The notes under the pieces: model-generated
What the model was told of the DNA's origin: nothing
Databases searched by the model: none
What the model saw: only the letters and a program-made list of their open reading frames with translations
Made by a program: the position numbers and the translations under genes
Assembly (NCBI GenBank): GCA_003648815.1
Contig: QMPZ01000018.1
Coordinates: forward strand, 1-18,350
Origin: Candidatus Aerophobota bacterium
GTDB lineage: Bacteria > Aerophobota > Aerophobia > Aerophobales > B47-G16
Direction: 5' to 3'
Length of the DNA stretch: 18,350 bases
Shown: in pieces, positions 8,414-15,151 of the stretch
Numbering within the stretch: position 1 is the first letter of the stretch
How the letters are laid out: the number at the start of each line of letters is the position of its first letter

Positions 8414-8442
8414 AAAATAGCAAAAATGTTTTTAGGTGTCAA
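8414..8442 (-). promoter_or_regulatory. Promoter of the tandem NDK gene
   Basis: On the - strand TTGACA (8442-8437), a 17-bp spacer and TATTTT (8419-8414) give a -35/-10 pair. Transcription would start near 8407, leaving only about 19 nt before the ATG at 8388, just enough for its GGAGG. This supports the short start and makes the NDK gene independent of the ABC operon upstream. Confidence 0.65.
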
Positions 8443-8507
8443 ACTCACCTTGCTTTCCTCTTTTCTCTATGGAAAGAGAGACGATGACTTTAATAGCGCA
8501 AAGAGCT

Positions 8508-9278
8508 CTATATTCCCCTTTTTAAACTCTGTGCATGAAAGGCAATCGCCGAGATCAGAAAGATGAGGGAAAACAATCCCAACAAACTGAAATCCAGAAC
8601 AAGAGAATAATAACTTTGTCCCTGGAAGGAGTATCTTATCAAATCAGCAGCGTATGTAAGGGGAGAAAGCGGTGCTATTATCTTACCCCAGACGGGCATC
8701 TTATCGAGGGGAAGGAAAACTCCACTTATAAATATCAGGGGAAAGCGAACCATGGCGGAGAGCATCATTATCTGGGAAGGTGTCTCTGTAACGGGAGAGG
8801 AGAGCAAAATTCCCAAAAAGGCAAAACAAAAGGAAGCAAGGATCATAGCCAAAGTAAGCACCAAGGGGTGGATGATGGCAGCCTTGAATAAGACAACCCC
8901 TAAGATTAGCGGAACAAGGGAAATAAAAACACCATAACAGAAGCCGGCTAACGCATCTCCCAACAGGAGAAAGGGCAGGGAAATGGGGGTAGAGATTAAC
9001 CTCTCATAGGTTCTCGCATTTCTCTCCCAGGGGTAAATTATAGGACCAATTGAGGATGAGGTAAAGAACAAACTCATTGTCAGCAACCCAGGTACGAGCA
9101 TCCTGAAAGAAATCTCCCTTCCCAGGACAAATGCCAAAAACAGAAAAAGAGGAAATAAAAGTCCGAAAATGAGAACAGGGGGTTTAAGATAATATATCTT
9201 AGCGTCCTTTTCAGCTATAATTAAAGAGCATCTTAAGTTCCAGGCTATATTCTTAAAGTGAGATGTAGCCTTCATCAT
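8508..9278 (-). CDS. ABC-2 type transporter permease
   Basis: The 256-residue integral membrane protein is the ABC-2 (DrrB/NodJ-like) permease that pairs with the ATPase encoded just before it to form an exporter. About six hydrophobic segments are visible, starting around residues 32-55 (PVLIFGLLFPLFLFLAFVLG) and ending with LLGLFSLIFLISAIAFHAQ. The typical ABC-2 signature ISGVFLPLDKMPVWGKIIAP followed by PLTYAADLIRYS lies near residues 184-215. Its ATG (9278-9276) overlaps the ATPase stop in ATGA, so the two are translationally coupled. The exported substrate cannot be read from the sequence; drug, lipid or polysaccharide exporters all belong to the family. Confidence 0.9.
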   Translation of the reverse strand: MMKATSHFKNIAWNLRCSLIIAEKDAKIYYLKPPVLIFGLLFPLFLFLAFVLGREISFRMLVPGLLTMSLFFTSSSIGPIIYPWERNARTYERLISTPISLPFLLLGDALAGFCYGVFISLVPLILGVVLFKAAIIHPLVLTLAMILASFCFAFLGILLSSPVTETPSQIMMLSAMVRFPLIFISGVFLPLDKMPVWGKIIAPLSPLTYAADLIRYSFQGQSYYSLVLDFSLLGLFSLIFLISAIAFHAQSLKRGI

Positions 9279-10282
9279 TCCGCCTCTTCTCGAATAAGTT
9301 CTAAAAAGACGTCCTCTAAACTCGGCCCTAAGGTATTTAACAAGGTAAGGCGCTGGCTTTTCAATTCCCTGTATTTAACTATTTCACAAATCACCTTGTC
9401 AGGATCATCGGTGTAAAGTCTAAACTTATTCCCTAACTTTTCTACCCTGCTTACACAAGGGATATCTTTTAGCCAGCGTAATTCATCAGGTTTTGACCTA
9501 TCAAAGGCCACCTCAACAGATTGACTACCTTGAATTACCCCTTTAAGTCTTTGTGGAGTGTCTATAGCGGCGAGCTTTCCCTTATTAATTATGGCTATTC
9601 TATCACACATTAAATTGGCCTCCTCGATATTGTGAGTGGTGAGAAAGACGGTCACCCCCTTCTGCTTTAACTCCTTGATAATCCCCCTTATCAGCCGACT
9701 GCTCTGTACATCCAAACCCGAGGTCGGCTCATCGAGGAAGAGAATATCGGGATTATGAATCAGACACATAGCCAGTATCAACCTCTGTTTCAATCCCTTA
9801 GAGAGTTTTCGGGCCTTCTCGTCCTTTCTCTGGTGCAGGGAAAACCTTTCAAGAAGTTCCCTTGCCCTTACTTTTCTTTTTGTCTTGGGAACCCCGTAAA
9901 GCTTTCCCATCAGCATAAGATTTTCCCATACGGAAAGATCTACATAGACATTACAGGTCTCCGGGACAATCCCCATTACTCGTCTGGCCTCGATGAGGTC
10001 ATCCTTAAGGTTTATTCCTGAAAGATAAATCTCACCCCCATCGGGTTTGAGAATTCCCGTCAACATCCTGATAGTAGTGCTCTTTCCTGCACCGTTAGGT
10101 CCCAAAAAACCAAATATTTCCCCTCTCTTTACCTCAAAGCTGATATGGTCCACGGCTCGCAGTTTACCATAATATTTGGTTAGATCTACGGCGCGAATGG
10201 CAATGGACAAGGGTGCATTCCTGTGGTTTGTCTTCGAGCCTTTCTGGATGTTCACATTCTCTTTTGGGCATTTTTTACCCAT
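9275..10282 (-). CDS. ABC-2 exporter ATP-binding protein
   Basis: The 335-residue cytoplasmic ATPase would power the ABC-2 permease downstream. Motifs in order: Walker A GPNGAGKST (about 61-69), a Q-loop position occupied by Glu108 (GIVPET), a variant signature LSKGLKQR (160-167), Walker B ILFLDEPTSGLD (180-191), and a switch His in TTHNIEEA. The C-terminus LGPSLEDVFLELI is typical of DrrA-type drug-export ATPases. An extra hydrophilic N-terminal stretch of about 28 residues precedes the fold. The ATG at 10282 has AAGGAG about 8 nt upstream and lies inside the 3' end of the ArsR gene, a 31-nt overlap that couples transporter synthesis to the regulator. Confidence 0.92.
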   Translation of the reverse strand: MGKKCPKENVNIQKGSKTNHRNAPLSIAIRAVDLTKYYGKLRAVDHISFEVKRGEIFGFLGPNGAGKSTTIRMLTGILKPDGGEIYLSGINLKDDLIEARRVMGIVPETCNVYVDLSVWENLMLMGKLYGVPKTKRKVRARELLERFSLHQRKDEKARKLSKGLKQRLILAMCLIHNPDILFLDEPTSGLDVQSSRLIRGIIKELKQKGVTVFLTTHNIEEANLMCDRIAIINKGKLAAIDTPQRLKGVIQGSQSVEVAFDRSKPDELRWLKDIPCVSRVEKLGNKFRLYTDDPDKVICEIVKYRELKSQRLTLLNTLGPSLEDVFLELIREEAE

Positions 10283-10572
10283 CTCATCCTCTCTCCTTGC
10301 AGTGTCTTTAAAAAGCCCTTTAAAAACTCATTTATCTTTTCCTTATCAGCTGTATAATGCACCCAATAACCTCTCTTTTTCGCTTTTACCAAGCCAGCTT
10401 CCCTCAAAATCCTCAGATGCTGAGATACGGCTGGCTGTGACACATTGAGAAAACTCGCTATGGCATTGACGCAGAGCGTTCTCCTGGCAAGAAGGAGAAA
10501 TATCCTGAATCTGGTCGGATCAGACAAAGCTTTACATACCCTGATTATTTCCTCGAGCTCGGAATCTGACAT
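10252..10572 (-). CDS. ArsR-family transcriptional repressor of the ABC exporter operon
   Basis: The 106-residue protein is a compact winged helix-turn-helix of the ArsR/SmtB type: VCKALSDPTRFRIFLLL opens the fold, the recognition helix region is LNVSQPAVSQHLRILREAG, and the wing is KKRGYWVHYTAD. ArsR proteins usually repress their own operon and release DNA on binding a ligand. The classical metal site ELCVCDL is changed to TLCVNAIA, with only one Cys, so metal sensing of that type is unlikely. It is the first gene of the operon. The ATG at 10572 has only a weak AGAAAGAG upstream. Two inverted repeats over the promoter are the presumed operators. Confidence 0.88.
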   Translation of the reverse strand: MSDSELEEIIRVCKALSDPTRFRIFLLLARRTLCVNAIASFLNVSQPAVSQHLRILREAGLVKAKKRGYWVHYTADKEKINEFLKGFLKTLQGERMRWVKNAQKRM

Positions 10573-10584
10573 CTCTTTCTCTTT

Positions 10585-10637
10585 TATAAGTATATTAGCA
10601 CTTACTTATATAATAACATAAAGTTATTATCTGTCAA
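10585..10637 (-). promoter_or_regulatory. Promoter with two nested operators for the ArsR-ABC operon
   Basis: On the - strand TTGACA (10637-10632), a 16-bp spacer and TATTAT (10615-10610) form the promoter. The inverted repeat ATAATAAC-ATAAA-GTTATTAT (10610-10630, perfect 8-bp arms) fills the spacer and the -10 box. A second one, TATAAGTA-N10-TACTTATA (10585-10592 and 10603-10610, perfect 8-bp arms), covers the -10 edge and start site. The geometry is what autorepression by the ArsR protein would need. Confidence 0.78.
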
Positions 10638-10809
10638 TCCTTGGCATAGAACTTCTCGCTATAGCTACCCTTTCTCTGGAAGGAAATTTTATCTTGAAGG
10701 TGAAGGTAAAAAACTGGGAAGAAGCTTTGTCAAGTTCTTTTTCCGCATCTTAAAGGCCCCATATCGATGGCAATGCTACAGACTGCGTAAGGAACTAAAG
10801 TAAATCCTT
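10638..10809 (+). other. Intergenic stretch without a supported gene
   Basis: About 170 nt lie between the aminotransferase stop and the ArsR-ABC promoter. On the + strand one frame stays open from upstream of 10621 to a TAA at 10801 and reads like protein at its end (for example RSFVKFFFRILKAPYRWQCY), but it has no ATG, GTG or TTG start and no Shine-Dalgarno. It may be the tail of a decayed gene or chance. No terminator hairpin was found. Confidence 0.3.
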
Positions 10810-12000
10810 CTAAGGCAGCTTTTTCACAAACTCCTCCACTCGATCAAGTCCCTTATCTATGTTCTCCATAGAAGTGGCATAGGAAAACCTGAGATGTTCA
10901 TCCGCTCCAAAGGCTGCGCCAGGGACCACCGCCACCTTAGCCTCGTAAAGGAGAAGCTGAGCCAGGGAGATCGAATCCCTTATGATCTTCCCATTGTAAC
11001 TTTTTCCTATGATTCGGGATATGTCAGGAAAGGCGTAAAAGGCTCCCGGAGGCTTAAGACAGGAAATACCAGGAATTCGGTTAAGCCTTTTCACAATATG
11101 ATCTCTGCGTCTTTGAAACTCGTCCACCATCCTCCTTATCTCTCCCTGTGAGCTCTGTAAGGCAGCGATAGCGGCAACTTGAGAGACCGAGGTGGGGTTA
11201 GAAGTTGAATGACTCTGTAGATTTGACATCGCCTGAATGATTTCCTTTGGACCTGCGGCATAGCCTATTCGCCAACCGGTCATAGAATATGTTTTGGATA
11301 CACCGTTTACCAGAATTGTCAGCTCCTTTATCCTGGGATTTAAGGAAGCAATGCTTGTATGCTTCCATCCATCGTAGATGATCTTCTCGTAGATCTCATC
11401 AGAGATACAGTAGATGCGTGCCTCTGTCAGGATATCGCTTATAATCCTAAGTTCATCTTTTGTGTAAATCATTCCCGTGGGATTGGAAGGAGAGTTGAGG
11501 ATGAAAAGTTTCGTCTTGGAGCTGATTGCCTCCTCAAGTTGCTGGGAGGTTATCTTGAAGTTGTTTTCCTGAGTAGTTTTTATTATAACAGGCTTCGCCT
11601 GAGCTAACTTTATCATCTCAGGATAGCTTACCCAGTAAGGAGAGGGTAGAATCACCTCATCGCCTTCATCACACAGAGCAAGGATAGCGTTGAAGATAGA
11701 GTGTTTTGCTCCACAGGATATGAGAACCTGATCCGGCTCATATTCGAGGCCGTTTTCCTCCTTAAGCTTTCGGCAGACGGCTTCTTTCAGCTCCCTCATT
11801 CCCGAGGCGGGTGTATATTTAGTAAAACCCCTATCTAAGGCTTTCTTGGCAGCTTCCTTGATGTGGTCTGGGGTATCAAAATCCGGCTCACCTGCTCCGA
11901 ATCCAACCACATCAATCCCCTGTGCCTTCATTTTCTTCGCCTCGGCCGTTATCGCCAGGGTAGGCGAAGGACTGATTGATCTTACTCTCTTCGATAACAT
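10810..12000 (-). CDS. Aspartate aminotransferase (PLP, class I, AspB-like)
   Basis: This 396-residue pyridoxal-phosphate enzyme of the bacterial Ib aspartate aminotransferase type exchanges the amino group between aspartate/glutamate and their keto acids. Family marks are LSKRVRSISPSPTLAI at the start, GFGAGEPDFDTP (31-43), YTPASGMRELKEAV, NSPSNPTG (Asn173), the PLP-contacting DEIYEKIIYDG (Asp201, Tyr204) and Schiff-base Lys236 in VSKTYSMTGWRIGYAAG. Strict substrate range cannot be set by sequence alone. I take the ATG at 12000, matching the family start; a TTG at 12027 would add nine acidic residues. GAGGAAGAAG lies upstream of the ATG. The gene stands alone behind a structured leader similar to that of pyrC. 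Confidence 0.92.
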   Translation of the reverse strand: MLSKRVRSISPSPTLAITAEAKKMKAQGIDVVGFGAGEPDFDTPDHIKEAAKKALDRGFTKYTPASGMRELKEAVCRKLKEENGLEYEPDQVLISCGAKHSIFNAILALCDEGDEVILPSPYWVSYPEMIKLAQAKPVIIKTTQENNFKITSQQLEEAISSKTKLFILNSPSNPTGMIYTKDELRIISDILTEARIYCISDEIYEKIIYDGWKHTSIASLNPRIKELTILVNGVSKTYSMTGWRIGYAAGPKEIIQAMSNLQSHSTSNPTSVSQVAAIAALQSSQGEIRRMVDEFQRRRDHIVKRLNRIPGISCLKPPGAFYAFPDISRIIGKSYNGKIIRDSISLAQLLLYEAKVAVVPGAAFGADEHLRFSYATSMENIDKGLDRVEEFVKKLP

Positions 12001-12030
12001 AGGTTCTTCTTCCTCGCACTCTGGCAAATT

Positions 12031-12104
12031 CCCTCAAGAAAACGACACTTGAGGGGGGAAAATCTTCCCCCACGGGCGCTCTTCGCTGCTCCCCCCTTTA
12101 TTAA
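12031..12104 (-). repeat. Structured leader element, copy B, upstream of aspartate aminotransferase
   Basis: Read on the - strand this begins TTAATAAAGGGGGGAGCA (12104-12087) and ends CCCCCCTCAAGTGTC, matching the outline of the pyrC leader. Hairpin 1 pairs GGGGGAA with TTCCCCC (arms 12065-12071 and 12054-12060). Hairpin 2 pairs CCCTCAAG with CTTGAGGG (12048-12055 and 12031-12038, perfect, 9-nt loop). The arms share the C-run, so only one can form. No T-tract follows. The rest of 12001-12204 holds a 16-nt-period repeat of ATCCTCA (12136 and 12152) and no gene. Confidence 0.6.
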
Positions 12105-12204
12105 ACAAATGTTTATACTTTCCTATGCTTCAAGAATCCTCATCACTTGATATCCTCAAATGTGAACCCCTCATTCCCCCTAACCCGACTCCACCTATCC
12201 TCGC

Positions 12205-13581
12205 TTATGAACCATTTTCTCTTCCTCCTGAGCCAGCTCTATTTGGATTCCAGGCTTTCTTGAACATATTCTTGCACGTCCTTCTGTAACCCAAGTTAAA
12301 GATAAAAAGGGGAACAAGGTATTTTCCCCTTCCACCGCTGAATATGCCGGTTAGCCTGGTAAATATTGATCCCAAGCTATATGTCCTCTTATAAGCCCAG
12401 TTTAGCCCTGCCTGAAGCTCCTCAGGACTCATATTCTTCGGCTGATAGACAATATGGCCACAATCGTAATTTGACCAGTCCCTGTCGATAAACCTTCCTT
12501 CCTCCTCAATCTTCTTGTAAAGGGCAGTGCCGGGAAGTGGCGTAAGAATGGTGTATTGAACCCCGTCGAGTTTCACCTTATTGACAAACCTTATGGTTCT
12601 TTCAAAGACATCTCTCTTATCGTGATCAAAGCCAAAGATAAATGCTCCCTCTACGAATATCCCGTAGTGATGAAACCTTCTGATGGCTTCCTCATAGAAA
12701 CCTATCCTGTTTTGAGATTTACCTATCTCAGCAAGTGATTCCTCTGATAGGGTCTCCAGTCCAACGAAGAGCGCTTTGCAACCACTTTTTGCCGCCAAAC
12801 TTAAAAGCTCCTCATCGTAGGCAGCATTTACCGAACTTTGGCTCATCCAGATTATCTTATAGGGGATTAAAGCTTGAAAAAGCTCTTTGGCATATTTTCG
12901 GTTTGCCATAATGTTGTCATCTAAAAAGACAAAGAAACGACTGCCTAAGGACTCACCAATGTTCTTCTCGATGTAGTCCACTACCTTATCCACCGGCCTG
13001 TAGCGAATTTTCCTGCCAAAAAGCCTCGAAACCGAGCAAAAAGAGCAATTATAGGGACAGCCCCTGGTTACGTGAAGCACCTTGGTGACGATGTAGCTGT
13101 CCTTTTTAAGAAGGTCCCATCGAGGAAAAGGTATCTTTGCAAGATCCGGTTTTTTCTCATTTTCATAGAACTTTTTAAGAGAGCTTCTCCCCCCTCTCTT
13201 AAAATCCTCAATCAACCTCTCCCAGGCTCCTTCAGCTTCCCCAATTACCACTGAGTCGGCATGCTGGATTGCCTCCTCCTTCATAAAGCTTACGTGGGGA
13301 CCTCCCAATACTACAGGAATTTTTCTCTTTCTGAATTCATCGGCAATCTCATAAGCTCTGGGAGCGGTTGAGGTCATCACCGTTACTCCGACCAAATCCA
13401 CTGGTTTATCAAAGTCAACTTCCTCAACATTTTCATCCGTCAAGCTCACCTCCACATCGGGAGGAGTCACCGCAGCGACATTTAAAAGGCCTAAAGGTGG
13501 AATCTTAAACACTTTTGCCCTTTTTGCCCTCTTTTCTTGAATTTTCTTCCTCCAGGTAGGGGCAATTAACTCAACCCTCAT
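12205..13581 (-). CDS. B12-binding-type radical SAM protein
   Basis: The 458-residue protein has an N-terminal cobalamin-binding-like Rossmann domain (about 1-130: PPLGLLNVAAVTP, TDENVEEV, VVLGGPHVSFM, ADSVVIGEAEGAW). A radical SAM barrel follows, whose 4Fe-4S ligands are CPYNCSFC (Cys175, Cys179, Cys182). VGLETLSEESL, EGAFIFGFDHD and TPLPGTALY are typical later segments. The DxHxxG cobalamin His motif is absent, as in most such enzymes. Known relatives methylate unactivated carbon, cyclise, or rearrange; substrate here is unknown. A basic C-terminal tail follows the barrel. The ATG at 13581 has GAGGAG 6 nt upstream, overlapping the stop of the gene before it; a TTG start at 13599 is less likely. 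It is last in the ArsR-radical SAM operon. Confidence 0.88.
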   Translation of the reverse strand: MRVELIAPTWRKKIQEKRAKRAKVFKIPPLGLLNVAAVTPPDVEVSLTDENVEEVDFDKPVDLVGVTVMTSTAPRAYEIADEFRKRKIPVVLGGPHVSFMKEEAIQHADSVVIGEAEGAWERLIEDFKRGGRSSLKKFYENEKKPDLAKIPFPRWDLLKKDSYIVTKVLHVTRGCPYNCSFCSVSRLFGRKIRYRPVDKVVDYIEKNIGESLGSRFFVFLDDNIMANRKYAKELFQALIPYKIIWMSQSSVNAAYDEELLSLAAKSGCKALFVGLETLSEESLAEIGKSQNRIGFYEEAIRRFHHYGIFVEGAFIFGFDHDKRDVFERTIRFVNKVKLDGVQYTILTPLPGTALYKKIEEEGRFIDRDWSNYDCGHIVYQPKNMSPEELQAGLNWAYKRTYSLGSIFTRLTGIFSGGRGKYLVPLFIFNLGYRRTCKNMFKKAWNPNRAGSGGRENGS

Positions 13582-13591
13582 CTTCTTCTCC

Positions 13592-15151
13592 TCATCCAAC
13601 TCTTAACTTTTGAGAAGAAAAAAGCTTTGAGATGAGAAAAAGTGCATTTTCCTTCAAAAAGCTCCACCAGATGGAGGATGAATTTCCTCTTTCCTTCAAG
13701 GCTTTAAAGTAATCGAAGGCCAGCATCGTGCCGACATGAAGTACCCATTGAGCTATTAAGGGAAGGCTTTTCCCTCCCCAGGAGGTGAACTTTCTCCCCC
13801 AGTAAGATGTGTGCTCGAAACAGGTTATATACAAATCCTTGTAGATGTCGGCAAGGCTATTTTTTTGAAGAAAACCCTTATTCTCCTTTAACCTTCCTAA
13901 GGGCACGAAAAAAAGGGGCATGATGAGCGAGGGATACCTCCTTAAATCCTTTACCAAGTTTATGGTCTTTTGGACATCTTCTCCTGTTTCCTCTGGAAGG
14001 CCGGCTATAAGGGTGGCTAAGGGAAAGATGTGATTCTTAACCATGACTTCAAACCCTTTTTTGGCCACCTCTGGCCAACTTTCAGGATCATAAGGCAAAG
14101 TCTTTCCCTTCATGTAGATTTTCATGAGCCTGGGTGAGCCCGTCTCCAGGCCAACCTGGAAAGCGCTGAAGTTATCACTTGTCAGCCCCACTGCTCTGGC
14201 ATATTCCCTTACCACCTCAGGAGCGCTGACAACAGAGCTTATGTTAGCATGGGTGGGGGATACAGGCTTTCCCAACTTCTTCACCTCTTCTATCAGATCG
14301 ACGATCTTCCCACAGGGCGTCCAGTCCCCAGACTTGTTGCCATATCTTAGTTCATCCTCAGCCAAAAGGGTGATGGAGCCAACATATCTTGAGCTTGCGT
14401 TTATCCGGGCATCCTTCAAGACCTCCTCCATCGGCCTCCAGGCGAAGTTCCTCATTCCCGGATCGCAAAAGCTGCATCCCCTATCACAACCCCTTCCTAT
14501 TTGAACCATACCCCACAAAGAGGGTTTTCTTATCCCGGCCATGTGAGCTGCTGGCGGGCCAACAACTTTCTTAGGAACCTTTCCTTCTAAAGCCTTCTTG
14601 ACCAAATCCTGAGCTATTTCCTCCACTTCTCCTTCAACTATACAGTCTATGCCCAACTCCTCCTGTTTTCCATCGAGAACATCAAATTGCCAGACCCCTG
14701 GCCCACCCACCATTATGATGGAGTCGGGCCTTTCTCTTCTGATTTTCCTGATCAGCTCCTCAAAATAAAACTTGTTGAAAGGCTCCTTTCCACCTGAAAG
14801 ACCCACCATAGTGGAGGTAGCTGGACCAACTCCAAATGGATCTATGGTACTAATACCATAAACCTTAGCGTTGAATTTGTCAAGGTAAGCTGAATCACAG
14901 ACAACTACGTCAAAACCGCTCTCCAATAAGGTGGTTTCCACCTTTCTTAAGAAGAGGTTGGCCAGCTCTGCCTCACCATTTTCGTTCGTAGGTGCAGGAA
15001 GAAAAAGCCTTTTCTCCATAAGTTTAGCAAACTGAACAGGAAGAGATTTTCGAGGGACGCAGGCGACAAATCCCCCCAGGCAGGTCAGGCGATAATTTAT
15101 CATCACCGTCTTATCAGCTGTAAGGAGAATCTCAGGCGTTCTCATCTTCAC
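13592..15151 (-). CDS. B12-binding-type radical SAM protein of the TADxTxM family
   Basis: The 519-residue enzyme starts EILLTADKTVMINYR, a hallmark I associate with a radical SAM family also found in archaea. A B12-binding-like region follows (YGISTIDPFGVGPATST, IIMVGGPGVWQFD, GIDCIVEGEVEE). The radical SAM cluster motif is CDRGCSFC (Cys222, Cys226, Cys229), then QVGLETGSPRLMKIYMKG and TLIAGLPEETGEDVQKTI. A long C-terminal region (about 430-519) is aromatic-rich (SSIWWSFLKENALFLISKLF) and may contact membrane or a hydrophobic substrate. The GTG at 15151 overlaps the upstream stop as GTGA; an ATG at 15145 is the alternative start, and neither has a strong Shine-Dalgarno, so coupling is likely. 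Reaction unknown. Confidence 0.87.
   Translation of the reverse strand: MKMRTPEILLTADKTVMINYRLTCLGGFVACVPRKSLPVQFAKLMEKRLFLPAPTNENGEAELANLFLRKVETTLLESGFDVVVCDSAYLDKFNAKVYGISTIDPFGVGPATSTMVGLSGGKEPFNKFYFEELIRKIRRERPDSIIMVGGPGVWQFDVLDGKQEELGIDCIVEGEVEEIAQDLVKKALEGKVPKKVVGPPAAHMAGIRKPSLWGMVQIGRGCDRGCSFCDPGMRNFAWRPMEEVLKDARINASSRYVGSITLLAEDELRYGNKSGDWTPCGKIVDLIEEVKKLGKPVSPTHANISSVVSAPEVVREYARAVGLTSDNFSAFQVGLETGSPRLMKIYMKGKTLPYDPESWPEVAKKGFEVMVKNHIFPLATLIAGLPEETGEDVQKTINLVKDLRRYPSLIMPLFFVPLGRLKENKGFLQKNSLADIYKDLYITCFEHTSYWGRKFTSWGGKSLPLIAQWVLHVGTMLAFDYFKALKERGNSSSIWWSFLKENALFLISKLFSSQKLRVG

Noticed and set aside
8389..8448. GTG start at 8448 adding 20 residues to the tandem NDK
   Set aside because: The TTGACA/TATTTT promoter lies downstream of this GTG, and GGAGG is placed correctly for the ATG at 8388.
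8458..8478. Hairpin CTCTTT/AAAGAG as terminator of the ABC operon
   Set aside because: The stem is only 6 bp, AT-rich, and has no following T-tract on the - strand.
8535..8891. 118-codon open frame on the + strand inside the ABC-2 permease gene
   Set aside because: It is antisense to a clear membrane protein, its product is low-complexity and Lys/Gln-rich, and it has no recognisable domain.
14124..14504. 126-codon open frame on the + strand opposite a radical SAM gene
   Set aside because: It overlaps a gene with an intact CX3CX2C motif, and its own translation shows no motif.
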